DNA of 64,000 bases. It comes from Haberlea rhodopensis. Taxonomy: Eukaryota > Streptophyta > Magnoliopsida > Lamiales > Gesneriaceae. A model generated the notes under the pieces. It saw nothing but the letters and a program-made list of their open reading frames with translations. It was not told the DNA's origin and made no database searches. The stretch spans positions 3,038,001 through 3,102,000 of the forward strand of contig CAJQUN010000003.1 of the NCBI GenBank assembly GCA_907163345.1. The letters are read 5' to 3'. Both the position numbers and the translations under genes were made by a program. The first letter of the stretch is position 1, and each line of letters starts with the position of its first letter. Positions 32,746 to 43,389 of this stretch are shown here, in pieces.

Positions 32746-35180
32746 TTTTTTTTTTCTTGGTAAATCATCTACGTTAAACCAAATCGAAGGTACAAAGTTT
32801 CGAGAACAACAAGTCTACTAGACCAAAAGCTAAAAAACAATCAAAATCAAGGAGGGTTAAAGATGAATCTATCTTATATAGGGGAATAACTGGGAACAAC
32901 TCCAAAGACAGAAGCAAGGTGAGACCATTGAACTAGGTTATGTGCTGCAGTGTTGGCTTCTCTTGGGATATAGACAACAGTCCACTGTGGGTTGGCAATG
33001 AGGAGTTTCTGAGCAGCAACAATTTTCGAAAGTGCCGTCCAGCTAGGATAAGGATCAAGCTTAAATACTTGGCGTAAAGAAGCTTCTGAATCACTCTCGA
33101 AAACAATTTTCTGAAAGTGAAGTGAATGAGCAGCCTTCATAGCAGATATAAGAGCTTTAGCTTCCGCCGCAAGCACATCAGAAGCCCACATTTGAGAAGT
33201 TCCTGCCCTAACAACAGCTCCCAGATGATCGGGCATAATCCAATCTGCCACTGAAATACCTGCACAGAATGACGAGTCAGAGTTAACTTTGAGCCAACCA
33301 AATTCATGTGGAGATCACTTTACATATGGCTTGATCTTAGGAGCAAAAAAAGGGGCTTCAGTCTTGAAATGATCAGTTGATTTAGCATTAATTTTCCGAT
33401 ATAGAATCTGAATTTTCACCCCATCGTTGTTTACACGAATACCATTACGAAGAGCCCAAATTGTTTCCATTGCACAAATAGAGAAGATGGCGAATTCAAG
33501 GAAGTTAATCCCAACCAAAAGGGATCCAATTCCCAAGATTAAGAAATCCAACCAATCCGAAAAGGGTCTATCAACAAAAGATATCAATTTGAAGTTCCAT
33601 TTAGACATAAACCAAATTTGTTGAACAATAGGGCACTGGATAAACAGATGGCCAAACGATCAACATGATAACCGCATAAAACACAACTGTAGTTATCAAA
33701 GCGAATGACTTTGCCTAGACATGCCAGAGTAGGGAGAGCGGTTCCAGCAAGTTTCAATAAGAAGAGTTTATGTCTTTCATGAACTTTAAGTTTCCAAATA
33801 GCTGCTTTCCTAGAATTCCCCATAATATCCGAGTTGACGAACCTATGAGCCTGATCCATTAAGTAGACGCTTTTGGTGGAAAATGCTCATTTGCTCGAGG
33901 GAGTCCACACCAAAGCATTCTGTTCTTCAGAAGTAAGAATAGGAACACAGAGGATAGCATAGCAAATCTCAGTGTCAAACAAAGAAATCAAAAGATCATA
34001 ATTCCACATCAGGAGATCCGGCAACATTAAGGAACAAACTTTAGCATATTTGATAACAGGCTGAGGTTGAGGGTTCAAGTCCCTCCTTCCGCTCCTGGCT
34101 TCGTCGTCCGTTAGGTCATATATCATGAGGAGCTAAGGCTAGGGATGCCCCGGAAACTTCCCATTGTACCTCCCCTCCTTGACATGCCTTCTCTGACACA
34201 TAAGATGAGAAATGTATGGTCCATTGAAACCTTGACAGGGTTCCATGTTTTCTACTTGAGTTGCTCAGTCTATTTAGCGAGGTATTCTCAATCGGCGAAG
34301 CCTCGCATCTTAGTTCCCTGTCATTTATAAAGTATTCCGGAGTATTCTCAATCGGCGAAGCCTCACTTCGGGGTTCCCACCGCTCCTACTAACAGCAACA
34401 ATGGTACTAACGATGTCGATTATCTCATAATATCATATATAAGAGTCGGAGATCACCTACCCTAGTGCGTTAATTCATTCTATTGCCATGGTCAAGCTTG
34501 GAATACGGAGGTTTAAAATTATGAAGAGATGGAACCCAAGGATCTTCCCATGTACAGACATTGGATTTTAATCCAATCCTGAAGCAAGCTCCTTTAGCAA
34601 TGAGATCACGACATTTAACAATGTCACGCATAATCCAAGAACAACCAGAGAAAGATTTAGGCGAGTCCAGCAAATTCCACTTGCCAATATATTTACAATG
34701 AAGCATCTTAAAGCAAAGGTTATCACCTGGATTATGGAAAAGGGCCCACGTGATTTTAGAAACAAGAGCTATATTGACGTCAGCTGTTCGACGAAAGCCA
34801 AGACCACCTATACTTTTTGGTTTGCATAAATTCGTCCAGGCAATGAGAAGGAGTTTACAATGCTGATTCGAAGAACCCCACAAAAATTGTCTCATGACAT
34901 TATCGATTGATTTGGAGAAGGATATCAGAATAAGGCTGGATGACATGTGGTACACTGGCGCGTATTGGGCCACTGAACGAATCATTGTAGCACGCCCAGC
35001 CTGAGAAAGATTGTGAGATTTCCAGGAAGCTAATCTCTTCGTAAAATGATCCAAGAGGCCAATAGAAGCTTCTTTTCTAGATTTTGGCTTGCAAAAGGTT
35101 TACCCAAGTTTTCAAGTTATGGGTGCATTCCGCGAAACCCAAAGTATGCAAAATTTGATCCTTTAAAGCATGAGGTGTGT
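32746..35180 (-). pseudogene. LINE copy 2 (RT C-terminus to poly(A)), minus strand
   Basis: In minus order: LLDHFTKRLASWKSHNLSQA, MRQFLWGSS, KPKSIGGLGFRR, CFKMLHCKYIGKWNLLDSPK, VCTWEDPWVPSLHNFKPPY (34470-35054); then a mitochondrial insert; then LLISLFDTEICYAILCVP, MDQAHRFVNSDIMGNSRK, LAGTALPTLACLGK; then RNase H with VNSDSSF, AEAKALISAMKAAHSLHF, FESDSEASLRQVFK, REANTAAHNLVQWS (32874-33300). The tail ends in a minus-strand A run at 32746-32755. RNase H is open over 125 codons, but the whole is frameshifted. It is the same family as copy 1. Confidence 0.88.
34059..34478 (+). other. Mitochondrial DNA insert (NUMT) with the 3' half of trnG-GCC
   Basis: Positions 34059-34093 read ggctgaggttgagggttc then aagtccctccttccgct, the 3' half of plant mitochondrial tRNA-Gly(GCC): variable region, T arm and acceptor strand. 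The next bases, 'cctggcttcgtcgtccg', also fit the mitochondrial flank as I remember it. The GC-richer remainder, with a repeated 'ctcaatcggcgaagcctc' at about 34290 and 34349, has organellar character. It splits LINE copy 2 between FKPPYSKLDHG and CSLMLPDLL, so it arrived after the LINE. The tRNA 5' half is missing, so it is not a working tRNA gene. Confidence 0.7.
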
Positions 35181-35189
35181 TTCTGCATC

Positions 35190-35310
35190 AACTATGGTAC
35201 CGCGTTATTTGTTCCCCCCTTCCTTGGCCGATATCAAAACTTGTGTTTTCTCTATGAATTCTAACTCGTCCCCTGGTCCTGATGGGTTCCCGCCATTGTT
35301 TCCTCATTTA
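35190..35310 (+). pseudogene. Inverted 5' RT piece of LINE copy 2
   Basis: On the plus strand, opposite to the rest of the LINE, the frame reads PSLADIKTCVFSMNSNSSPG and PDGFPPLF. This is the opening RT motif of plant L1 elements (…SAPGPDGF…). The minus-strand RT runs up to about 35180 (ILHTLGFAECTH, LLQAKI). A 5' segment inverted against the 3' segment at one insertion is the signature of twin priming. Confidence 0.7.
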
Positions 35311-35357
35311 TATAACATAAAAATCAACATTAAAAGAATTAGGTACCATAGTAAATA

Positions 35358-35875
35358 GGGAAAATAACATCAAACATCCTATAGTTTGGTCCAAATTTCA
35401 CTTTGCAACCGTTGTTTGAAAAATTACAGTTTGCATACTCAACTTACATGAATTGTAACACTTTGCATGATATTGACTCGATTTTGTATTTTTATCGAAG
35501 ATTTATCGCCGACTTCGATCATCACCTAACATACTCAAACTTATATCCATTTAAGCTAGTTATTCCAAATTTGTAAAAAATAAAAATAATATTTTTAGTA
35601 TCGAAATTCTCTAGTTAACGGTTACGAAAAATGAAATTTTGACACCCCCAATATTATTTTTGACATTTTAAAAATTTGCAATAACTTGTTTAAGTGGATC
35701 TAAGTTTGAATATTTAAGACGGTGATGAAATGCAGCGATAAAGTTTCAATTAAAACATAAAATCGAGTCAAAGGGATGCAAAGTGTTACAATTCATAAAA
35801 TTTGAGGATGTAAACTATAATTGTTTAAACAAGTAAATTTGGACCAAACTATAATATGTTTTTGATAATTTTCCC
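35358..35875. mobile_element. Mutator-type MITE, 518 bp (copy 2)
   Basis: The ends GGGAAAATAA and ATTTTCCC are inverted, and a perfect 9-bp target duplication TAGTAAATA lies at 35349-35357 and 35876-35884. Subterminal inverted phrases 'tagtttggtccaaatttca' and 'tgaaatttggaccaaacta' are obvious. It belongs to the same family as 9937-10417. No coding sequence. Confidence 0.92.
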
Positions 35876-35884
35876 TAGTAAATA

Positions 35885-37378
35885 TTATCAAAGAAAGTAA
35901 ATGTGTCATATTTAAGGAAATTAAAAGTAAAAGGAAAACAAAGTAACAGAAAAATGGAAATCCATCATAGAAAGCACAATCAAGCAAAGCATTAATTCCA
36001 ATTAATTTTTTGGCAGTCAAATATATGTTGTTAGTATCTCAAAGTACATATATTGAAAAATAAATAAAGTAGGTGTGAATTGATTCAGAGATGGTAGGAA
36101 CAAAGAAATAATTCCCATTTATTATTTGTTAGGTGCAAAAATCAATTGCAATATAGTAAATGCCGTAGTAATTTGCCACATTTATAGCCTAAATAAATGC
36201 ATCCACCACATCACATAATTTATTTAAGACCTTAGCTTGTGGATTCAAAGTCTCTCTCAAGAAATACTTTTCAAATGGTTATGGCTAAGCTAACCAGTAA
36301 CATTAAAAAAAATCAGGAAACATTTCTTACTATCAAAAATTATATTTTCAATTTGATTTATAAACTTCTAACTCATGGGTTGATGATATATGGGTGTATC
36401 AGTGTAGCACATCTAATGTAACATGATAGTTACATTGGTATATATGTCGAGTACAATATACAATATATTTTAACCTATACACAATATATTTTAACTTATA
36501 CACATCTCATGTGTCACGTTTTATTGTTGGTGTCGCGTGACTAATCATATCAAAAAAAAATTTGATATATGGTGTATCAGTGTAGCACATCTAGCATAAC
36601 ATGATAGTTACACCGGTATATATGTTAAGTATAATATACAATATACTTTAATTGGTGTCGCATGACTTATCATACCAAAAAAAAATGATGATTCATGTTC
36701 ACACATATCCGATAATTCTGGGAGAAGAATCTCTGAAAAATATTGGCCGAGTAAATTCCAATAATATGCTTTTTTTACTTTATACAATTCAAACATTGTA
36801 TGTTGATTATGGTCATGTAAGAATATTTATGCACGACAACAAATTCAATTGTCATCAAAATGACCAAACAAAATTAAATAAATTGTACCATATGCACAGG
36901 GGGAATGTACTTTTAGAGAGTGAAGGACAGTTACCCCTAAAATTTTATTATTTATTATCCTAAAAGCTTTTTTTTTTAAAATTTACATTTATTTCCTAAA
37001 ATTATATTTTGACCAATCTAAAAAAATTATACACATAAACAAAAATTTTAAATTCGGCCCGGGATATACCAATCTAAAAAAATTATACACATAAACAAAA
37101 ATTTTAAATTCGGCCCGGGATATAATTTGGCTTCTCAAACCTACATCATTTCTTGTCACATTGAGACTTTAGTTTTGCAGGATATAGGACGAACATTCCT
37201 CTTGTACGAAACATGTAAATATTTCATCTTAGCTATAATTTATTAAAATATATACTGATGCAAATAAGAAAAACAAAATCAATAATAGTTTATACACCAA
37301 CTCTTTAATTACCTTATAATCCTATTAATTCTCTATCAATCTTTACAAAAATCAGAACAATGCCTCATCCTCAATATT
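35885..37378. other. Intergenic, with two local tandem duplications
   Basis: No gene is seen. About 36385-36680 contains a duplicated block of about 170 bp ('gtgtatcagtgtagcacatc' at about 36395 and 36571). About 37012-37126 contains a 56-bp perfect tandem duplication beginning 'accaatctaaaaaaattata' and ending in 'cggcccgggatat'. The latter is recent because the copies are identical. Confidence 0.7.
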
Positions 37379-38692
37379 TCAAATACACATATTCAGATCA
37401 ATACGAGGTTTCTTGGCTGCCACAGGCACTGGCACTTCACTGTTGCATCGAGGGCACTTGGGATTACTCTTCGTAATCAACACATAAAGAAGACAGCCCG
37501 GGCACCCCGCAGCGAATGAGCCAGAAAATTTATCCTCGCGGTCGAAATCTCGGTCTTGGATCGAGGATGAAGAATTCGAACGTGGAGAAGAAGATTTAGA
37601 CATCGTTGTTGAACGCTTCCTGATCACAGTTTCTTTCTCTGCCCTCTCGAGTGCTGACTTCACTTTGTCGAGAGTGCATATGCTCGGGTAACTTGAAGAT
37701 GAAGGAGATGTGGATGCAGATGAAACAAGCTTCAACTCTAAGGTTGATTCGTCGAAGAGGTTTAACGTTTGTTTCGAGGTTGGAGGGAAATTTAGGTCTT
37801 GAAACTTGGTGGGAGTTTTGCTATTTCGGGGCTTGTTTTCTGAAGTTGAAGAGGATGAGTTTGATGAATTGCACCTTTGAAGATACACTTTGCCAGACTG
37901 TACAAACAAACAAACAAAATTAAGCAATACACAAAAAAAAATATAGCTCAAGTTTTAAAAAAAAAAGTCACTGTTTGAATGATAAAAAAATTAAAGTGAA
38001 GTTTAATTAGAAACATTAAAATTATTTTAAATTTTAAAAACAAATTTTTTTAAAAAAAAAGTGTTTAATTTAAGGAATTAAGTATAGATTGAACTGTTAT
38101 CCGCTCAACTGACTTCTGCAAACAAGAAAATAAGCAAGAAAATTATTAAAAAGAAGAAACTGAGATATACACATTTATTATCGAGAGATTAAGAAGAAAC
38201 AATGATTTGGATATGCAATTTGTTCAAGATTGAAATTAAAATCATGGATAATCAATCACCAAGAATATCATAAGTATATCGCAATAAATCCATTAAATGA
38301 ACATAATTTCTCATAAATTAAAATGTAAATGGTAATTGAATATATGATTAATTGAACATAAAGAAACATGGTAAATGACAATCTAAATGCAGAAAGAGAG
38401 GCACTGAATCTTCATAATCATCATCAGAATTAAAATTATACGAAAACAATTAGGAAATCAATTCTAATTAAAATTTAAATAAATAGAATACAAATGATTA
38501 TACCTTTAAATCGAGGCGTTTCTCCCAGCCACAGGGCACTTGTAAATCCAGGTCCAACTCCTTTGAGTCAGGTGTGCAACAGCCACCAAGCAAGTCCCGT
38601 GTGATCGGGGCTGTTGATTTCCCGGTTGAGGTTGACTCCTTCGTATCGCCATCGTTGATCACTCTGACCAGAGAACTGACATAAGCAGCCAT
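37379..38692 (-). CDS. CFL1-like: CURLY FLAG LEAF 1-like WW/EAR transcriptional regulator
   Basis: Two exons, 38504-38692 and 37379-37897, join in phase 0 (AAG|GTATAA ... TACAG|TCTGGC) into 235 residues. The N-terminal part has an EAR-like LDLDL (about 46-50), then PCGWEKRLDLK and SGKVYLQRC, a WW-like module with only its first Trp. A Ser-rich middle holds LELKL, a second EAR. Near the C-terminus GCPGCLLYVL...PKCPRC is the paired-Cys motif also seen in GL2-interacting repressors, and the protein ends RIDLNMCI, a DLN-type EAR. CFL1 proteins bind HD-ZIP IV factors and restrain cuticle genes in the nucleus. I chose MAAYVSS as start; an in-frame upstream ATG (38830) lies in a T/C-rich leader. Family assignment is from memory. 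Confidence 0.82.
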
Positions 38693-38839
38693 CCCACGAA
38701 AGATTTTGTATTCTCCCAGTTTAACACACACAGAGAAAGAGACACAAAATGAGTTATGGGTAAAGGAATGAGAAAGAGTGAAATGGAGTGTGTTACATAT
38801 ACAAGTGAAAGAATATGATTTTGCATCCAATTAATTTAA

Positions 38840-40135
38840 TTGGCAATAATGAAAGAATTTAATGTAATCGGGATTTATACAATTTCTTTAATTTTTATTT
38901 TTTTTATATATGGGAAGGGCATTAATTATTTTATATTTCGAAGTAAAATTGGGTGGCCTTAAATGCATTTTATATTTTTTATATAATCTCCTCTAGTTTT
39001 CATAATTATAATTTTAGTCCATCTAGTTGGAACAATAATATTTACCTCCACTACCTTACATTTTTATGTCAAATCACAGGGGATGTAGTTGTAATTTTTG
39101 TAATACAATTATTCTATAAGAGATACAGATGTAATTGTTCAAACTAGATGGATGAATTTGTAAAACAAATATTCTGTAATGGAGGTATATGTAATTATCC
39201 TAAGTATAAATATTACATGGACTGAAATACTTTTTTTGATAACCCAATCCTGACTATGCCTGGGGATAGTAACCTCGGCCTCTCAGTGCTGCTGCGAGGT
39301 AAACCGATATCTTTGTCATTATTTATTAAAATGTTACATTGAGCGAAGTATAAGTACCCTTTATTACTATATATAATATAGATGATATAAAACTATTTCA
39401 TACAAAATTTTAATCTCTACTTTAACAGCTAATTAAATCACAAATATGCAATATTTGGTGCAGACCCGAATCACTCTTATACACATTTTAAGTACTTTCT
39501 AATATATAACTTTAACACATCTGATTTATTTTATAATTTTTTTCATCATAATATTAAACATAAGTAACAATATTGCAAATTTGCAATGTATATAAAAGAA
39601 ATACAAATTCTATATATTTCATAATTTTTTTCCTATAAAAATAAGCATACCACTACCCATTTGGGGAAATTGCTTGTATAAACTCGGTGTAGATTTTATC
39701 TATGAACCAACTCAATATGATTGATCTCAAATAGTTGGTATATTAATTTAAGTTTTATCTATTTAAAAAATATTGTGCTTTAATATTGAATTGATTGATA
39801 TATAAATACACTAGCATGTAATGTATTTACATAGTGCATTAAATGCAAATTTTGGCTTTCCTTAGATAACTCATTAATGAATGGTAATTACTAATGACTG
39901 CTTTTAATTTTCTTCAAATTTTTCGTATCCCTCTGTGTTTTCTGATTTATTGATTCATTCATTTCGATCCTTTTGTCTAACCTACTTTAATTTTAAAACT
40001 CTACACCTTGTTTGGCTCTTCGTATAACTCCAAAATCATCAAATCTATAGTATATAGGATTAATTTCCGTCATAAATGAGTTACCAGCTATGATTTGGTT
40101 GGAATTGAAATTTATCAAATTCACAAGAATTAACA
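38840..40135. other. Intergenic; start of the duplicated region
   Basis: No gene is seen. From about 39840 onward the text is repeated at about 45880 ('agtgcattaaatgcaaattt', 'ctaatgactgcttttaattt'), marking the left part of a segmental duplication. A short repeat piece lies at 39240-39330. Confidence 0.5.
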
Positions 40136-40143
40136 GTTTGGAC

Positions 40144-40602
40144 TAGGTGTGTAAATGAATCGAAAATGTTCACGAACTTTTCGAGCCGGCTCGATAAATA
40201 TTTGATTCGAATTCGAAATTATCGAATTCGAGCCGAACTCGAACATGTTCGAACTTTCGAGCCGAACTCGAGCCGAAAATTACTTTATTTGATAGTTCGC
40301 GAGCCGCTCGCGAACCTTAATATTTATTAATATAATATAATTATATATTAAATAAATATATTTCGAACCTTTCGGGTATTTATTTTCGAGCAATAATTCG
40401 AATAGCTCGCGAACATGTTCTAACATTTTCGAGCCGAATTCGAACTCGAACTTTCATTCGAGCCGAACTCGAGCCAAATTTTTGAAACTATCCGAACTTC
40501 GAATCGAACTCGAACTCGAACTCGAATATAACTATTTCGAGCCGAATTCGAACCTTAAAATTTTCTGCATATTCGGCTCGATTCGGTTCGTTTACACCCC
40601 TA
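40144..40602. mobile_element. hAT MITE, 459 bp
   Basis: The ends TAGGTGTGTAAATGAATCG and, inverted, TAGGGGTGTAAACGAACCG form the terminal repeats. The flanks GTTTGGAC (40136-40143) and ATTTGGAC (40603-40610) match at 7 of 8 positions. The interior is packed with TTCGAGCC/GGCTCGAA words. The duplicate of this locus near 46190 reads 'aacagtttggacccatttgc' without the element, an empty site that fixes the boundaries. Confidence 0.92.
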
Positions 40603-41084
40603 ATTTGGACCCATTTGCACTTTCTTCTCTTTTCTCCATACTTTCATTGTGGTTAATATTATCACATAAATAGGGTTTTGAAATATAAAACATAATAATT
40701 TTATGACGACTGCGAACAGGCATTTTCAAATAATTAATTATTAAAGAATATATAAACATTTAATTGACATATATGTAAAAGAAATAATAACCAAGGTCAT
40801 TTTTATACATTTATTTTAATTAAACAATTATAAAAATAATATTAATTTGGTAGAATAAAAAAATATAATAGAAAATATAATATCTAAAAATAAGAGGAAT
40901 AAATTTTTTTTATGTTAATGTATGCATTTTTTTTTTTAAAATGTATGTACATTAATGTTAATGATAAAATAAGTAATTTATTTTAACCATTTTATCCGCA
41001 CCCCCGATTCCGCCTCTGACTGCGAATCATATAAAAACTCCCAAGATAATTACAAAATATATTTAAAAATCAGTTTTCCGATTA

Positions 41085-41760
41085 AAAAGGGTGACTTAGA
41101 TTCCTACAGGGACTTCTACATTGTCAACTATAAATAGCCCTCAATTAGTTTTTATTTATTACTTTGCCCATTAAAACATGGAAGAAGAGAGATATAGAGA
41201 CAAATATTGAGTGTTGTGAAAGTAAGGAATTTTGATGAAGAAATCAAGGATCGAAGAAACATATCATCATACAATTATGTTTGGGGAATTTGCTGAGTGT
41301 CTTCTTTCAAGATAATAATTATACTTTGCTTTTTGAAGTATTGTTATTATGGAGATATGATTGATTCTCGCAATTCCTCAAACGTATTTGTGTCATGAAT
41401 ATTAATCATCAAAATTGACGCATTCATTGTATTTATCAGGTATTTATATACTTCTTTTACGTTTTCTTTTCTGTTTCAAGAGTTTCTTGTGTGTAGAATC
41501 AAATAGATCATGTGTGGTTCTTTTCTGTATTAATTTCTTGTTCTTTGTGAGTTTCTATTACTGTTTATCTCTAAATATTTGTTCATTAACAATGTCCATT
41601 TTATTGTTTATATTGTTTTTTTACAACTCGAATTTTCTTTTCTTGTTTTCTTGCATTCATCCAAAAAAATTATTGGATCTAGTATTGTTTTATTGATTAT
41701 TTATGACAGAATTTTAAGTTCACGCTTTAAATTTGGATAACGTAAGATTATTAAATTTAT
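41085..41760 (+). repeat. Promoter/small-ORF module, copy 1
   Basis: A TATA box CTATAAATAGCC (about 41130) is followed by a leader with a 10-codon ORF (MEEERYRDKY), the 26-codon ORF at 41235-41315, and an apparent splice donor CAG|GTATTTATA near 41439. A T-rich intron-like stretch follows. The module recurs at about 46640-47500, 49850-50810, 54460-55490 and 63730-64000. Upstream of the TATA lies GATTCCTACAGGGACTTC, a decayed form of the GTCCTACTAGGAC palindrome seen in the other subfamily. Confidence 0.75.
41235..41315 (+). CDS. 26-codon small ORF, copy 1
   Basis: The ORF begins MKKSRIEETYHHT and ends FGEFAECLLSR before TAA. I do not recognise the peptide. It lies 100 nt after a TATA box and about 125 nt before a candidate splice donor, so it could be a small peptide or an upstream ORF of a lost gene. 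Five copies in the window keep the same length and stop. Differences among copies are both silent and replacing, so selection is not shown. Confidence 0.4.
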   Translation: MKKSRIEETYHHTIMFGEFAECLLSR

Positions 41761-41939
41761 TTATTTTTTATGGGAATGGGGGTAAGAAAATTGTGACCAA
41801 GTTGGTTGGCGCTGAAGACATTAAAATTAAAATCGTAAAATGTATTCTAGTATGATTTAATTAGAGCCAAACGGAAGAGAGGTGCTACTCTGATATAACA
41901 TGATTCTCTAATCTGAGTATTCTGCTATATTAGAGAAAC

Positions 41940-42232
41940 CCTCAATGTTGTTAAAGCTTCCAGGGAGTCCTCTCCAATACATGTTGATGTTCCTATAGTT
42001 GCTTCTATCCGTCTACTTGGCATCTCACAGATAGGTTTCCATGTTCAGCACTGTAGAAGAAGTACTAACATGGTAGCTCACTCTCTTGTAGCTTATATCG
42101 CTCATGTTGGTTTCTTACCTAGTAACATTGACTCTTCGCCTTCTTCTTTTAGTCATGTTGTTAGATCAGACATTCGAATATTGAATGGTATCAGTTCGGT
42201 TCTTTCTTTCAAAAAACAAAAATACTTTTATC
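41940..42232 (+). mobile_element. 5'-truncated LINE tail (copy a)
   Basis: The plus strand reads ISQIGFHVQHCRRSTNMVAH then SLVAYIAHVGFLPSN, the end of an RNase H domain of a plant LINE, followed by 'cggttctttctttcaaaaaac', an A-rich end. Near-identical copies lie at 43111-43295 and 50930-51200. They travelled with the segmental duplications and belong to a different LINE family from those at 24-35 kb. Confidence 0.65.
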
Positions 42233-42283
42233 ATTGATACTTAAACGTACTCTCCATTTAGATTTGAACTCATGTAATTCAAA

Positions 42284-43070
42284 CTAATGTTCAAAACAGC
42301 AGATCATCATTATCATGATGCTATCATTTACAGGGCTGTTTAAACAAATAATAAAGAAAAAAAATTGAAGTAACACACCGTGAAAGCAAATCTCCGTAGG
42401 AAAAACCGGGGAAAAACGATGAGATGGTAACGGCGAGGTTGACAGTGAATACTGTTTTTTCCGAAGATTATAATAAATTTGTTTTGACAAATAGCATCTC
42501 CCTCAACTGGATTGTATATGTGGTTTAGGTACACGCATAGAGCAACATGTCGCATCATTAAAGATGTGGATAATCTATCATTATGCGTTTATAAAAAAAA
42601 AATAAGGGGAAGGTGAAATCCGTCAAGGCTACATCGGGAGCAAAGCGATAAAAGAAAAAGGAGGCTTGAAGCGTTTTGCTAGCACAGCCAAGCCGTGCAG
42701 ATGATCTAGCCAAAGCTTGATATGTTGCACGAAGATCATATGAGAAGCACAAGAGGTAGTTGAGTTATGATGAATGGGAAAAATCTGCCACGAATACAAA
42801 TACAAATATAATGCAAAAATTAAGTTGAACAAAACGGTGCGTGTTTTTACACCGAAAAAAATAGTAATGGACGAATCGGTAATCGAAAAAGTTCAAGCCG
42901 CCATCTTGACTGGAGCGCTGAAACAATATCTGATTTTTTTTCGTGGGACCGTAAAAGGAGAGAAAACACACACCTGGGAAAAAATTAGCAGGGCGTAATA
43001 ACTATAGTAAGACAAGGTGATTAGAATAATAAAAAACACATACTGGAGGGCAAAAAAGATCCATTTTGTC
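42284..43070 (-). repeat. Duplicated cassette with exon-like piece, copy a (deleted)
   Basis: This is nearly identical to 43390-44300 and 51260-52250. Minus-strand open frames (LNSPVNDSIMI, HIYNPVEGDAICQNKFIIIFG) look partly exon-like: one 47-nt stretch has an acceptor TTTAAACAG and a donor TAG|GTAAGA in the other copies. I cannot name a protein. Relative to copy b, about 75 bp including the donor is missing here, with ATCAT at the joint. Confidence 0.45.
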
Positions 43071-43110
43071 AAATGTCCATGAATTGAAAGTTCAAAATTA
43101 CCTCTCATAT

Positions 43111-43295
43111 TCAGCACTGTAGAAGAAGTACTAACATGGTAGCTCACTCTCTTGTAGCTCATATCGCTCATGTTGGTTTCTTACCTAGTAACATTGACTC
43201 TTCGCCTTCTTCTTTTTTAGTCATGTTGTTAGATCAAACATTCGAATATTGAATTGTATCAGTTCGGTTCTTTGTTTCAAAAAACAAAAATACAT
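43111..43295 (+). mobile_element. 5'-truncated LINE tail (copy b)
   Basis: Same text as 42050-42232, starting at 'ttcagcactgtagaagaagt' and shorter at its 5' end. It lies in the same position relative to the cassette, so it was copied with it or by local recombination. Confidence 0.6.
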
Positions 43296-43389
43296 TTGTC
43301 ATTGATACTTAAACGTACTCTCCATTTAGATTTGAACTCATGTAATTCAAACTAATGTTCAACACAGCAGATCATCATTATCAACTGGT

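Noticed and set aside
34059..34093. Functional tRNA-Gly gene
   Set aside because: Only the 3' half is present; the D arm and anticodon stem are missing.
38692..38830. Upstream in-frame start for the CFL1-like protein (MDAKSYSF...)
   Set aside because: The extension translates a T/C-rich leader containing a TATA-like GTATATGTAAC; MAAYVSS fits the family better.
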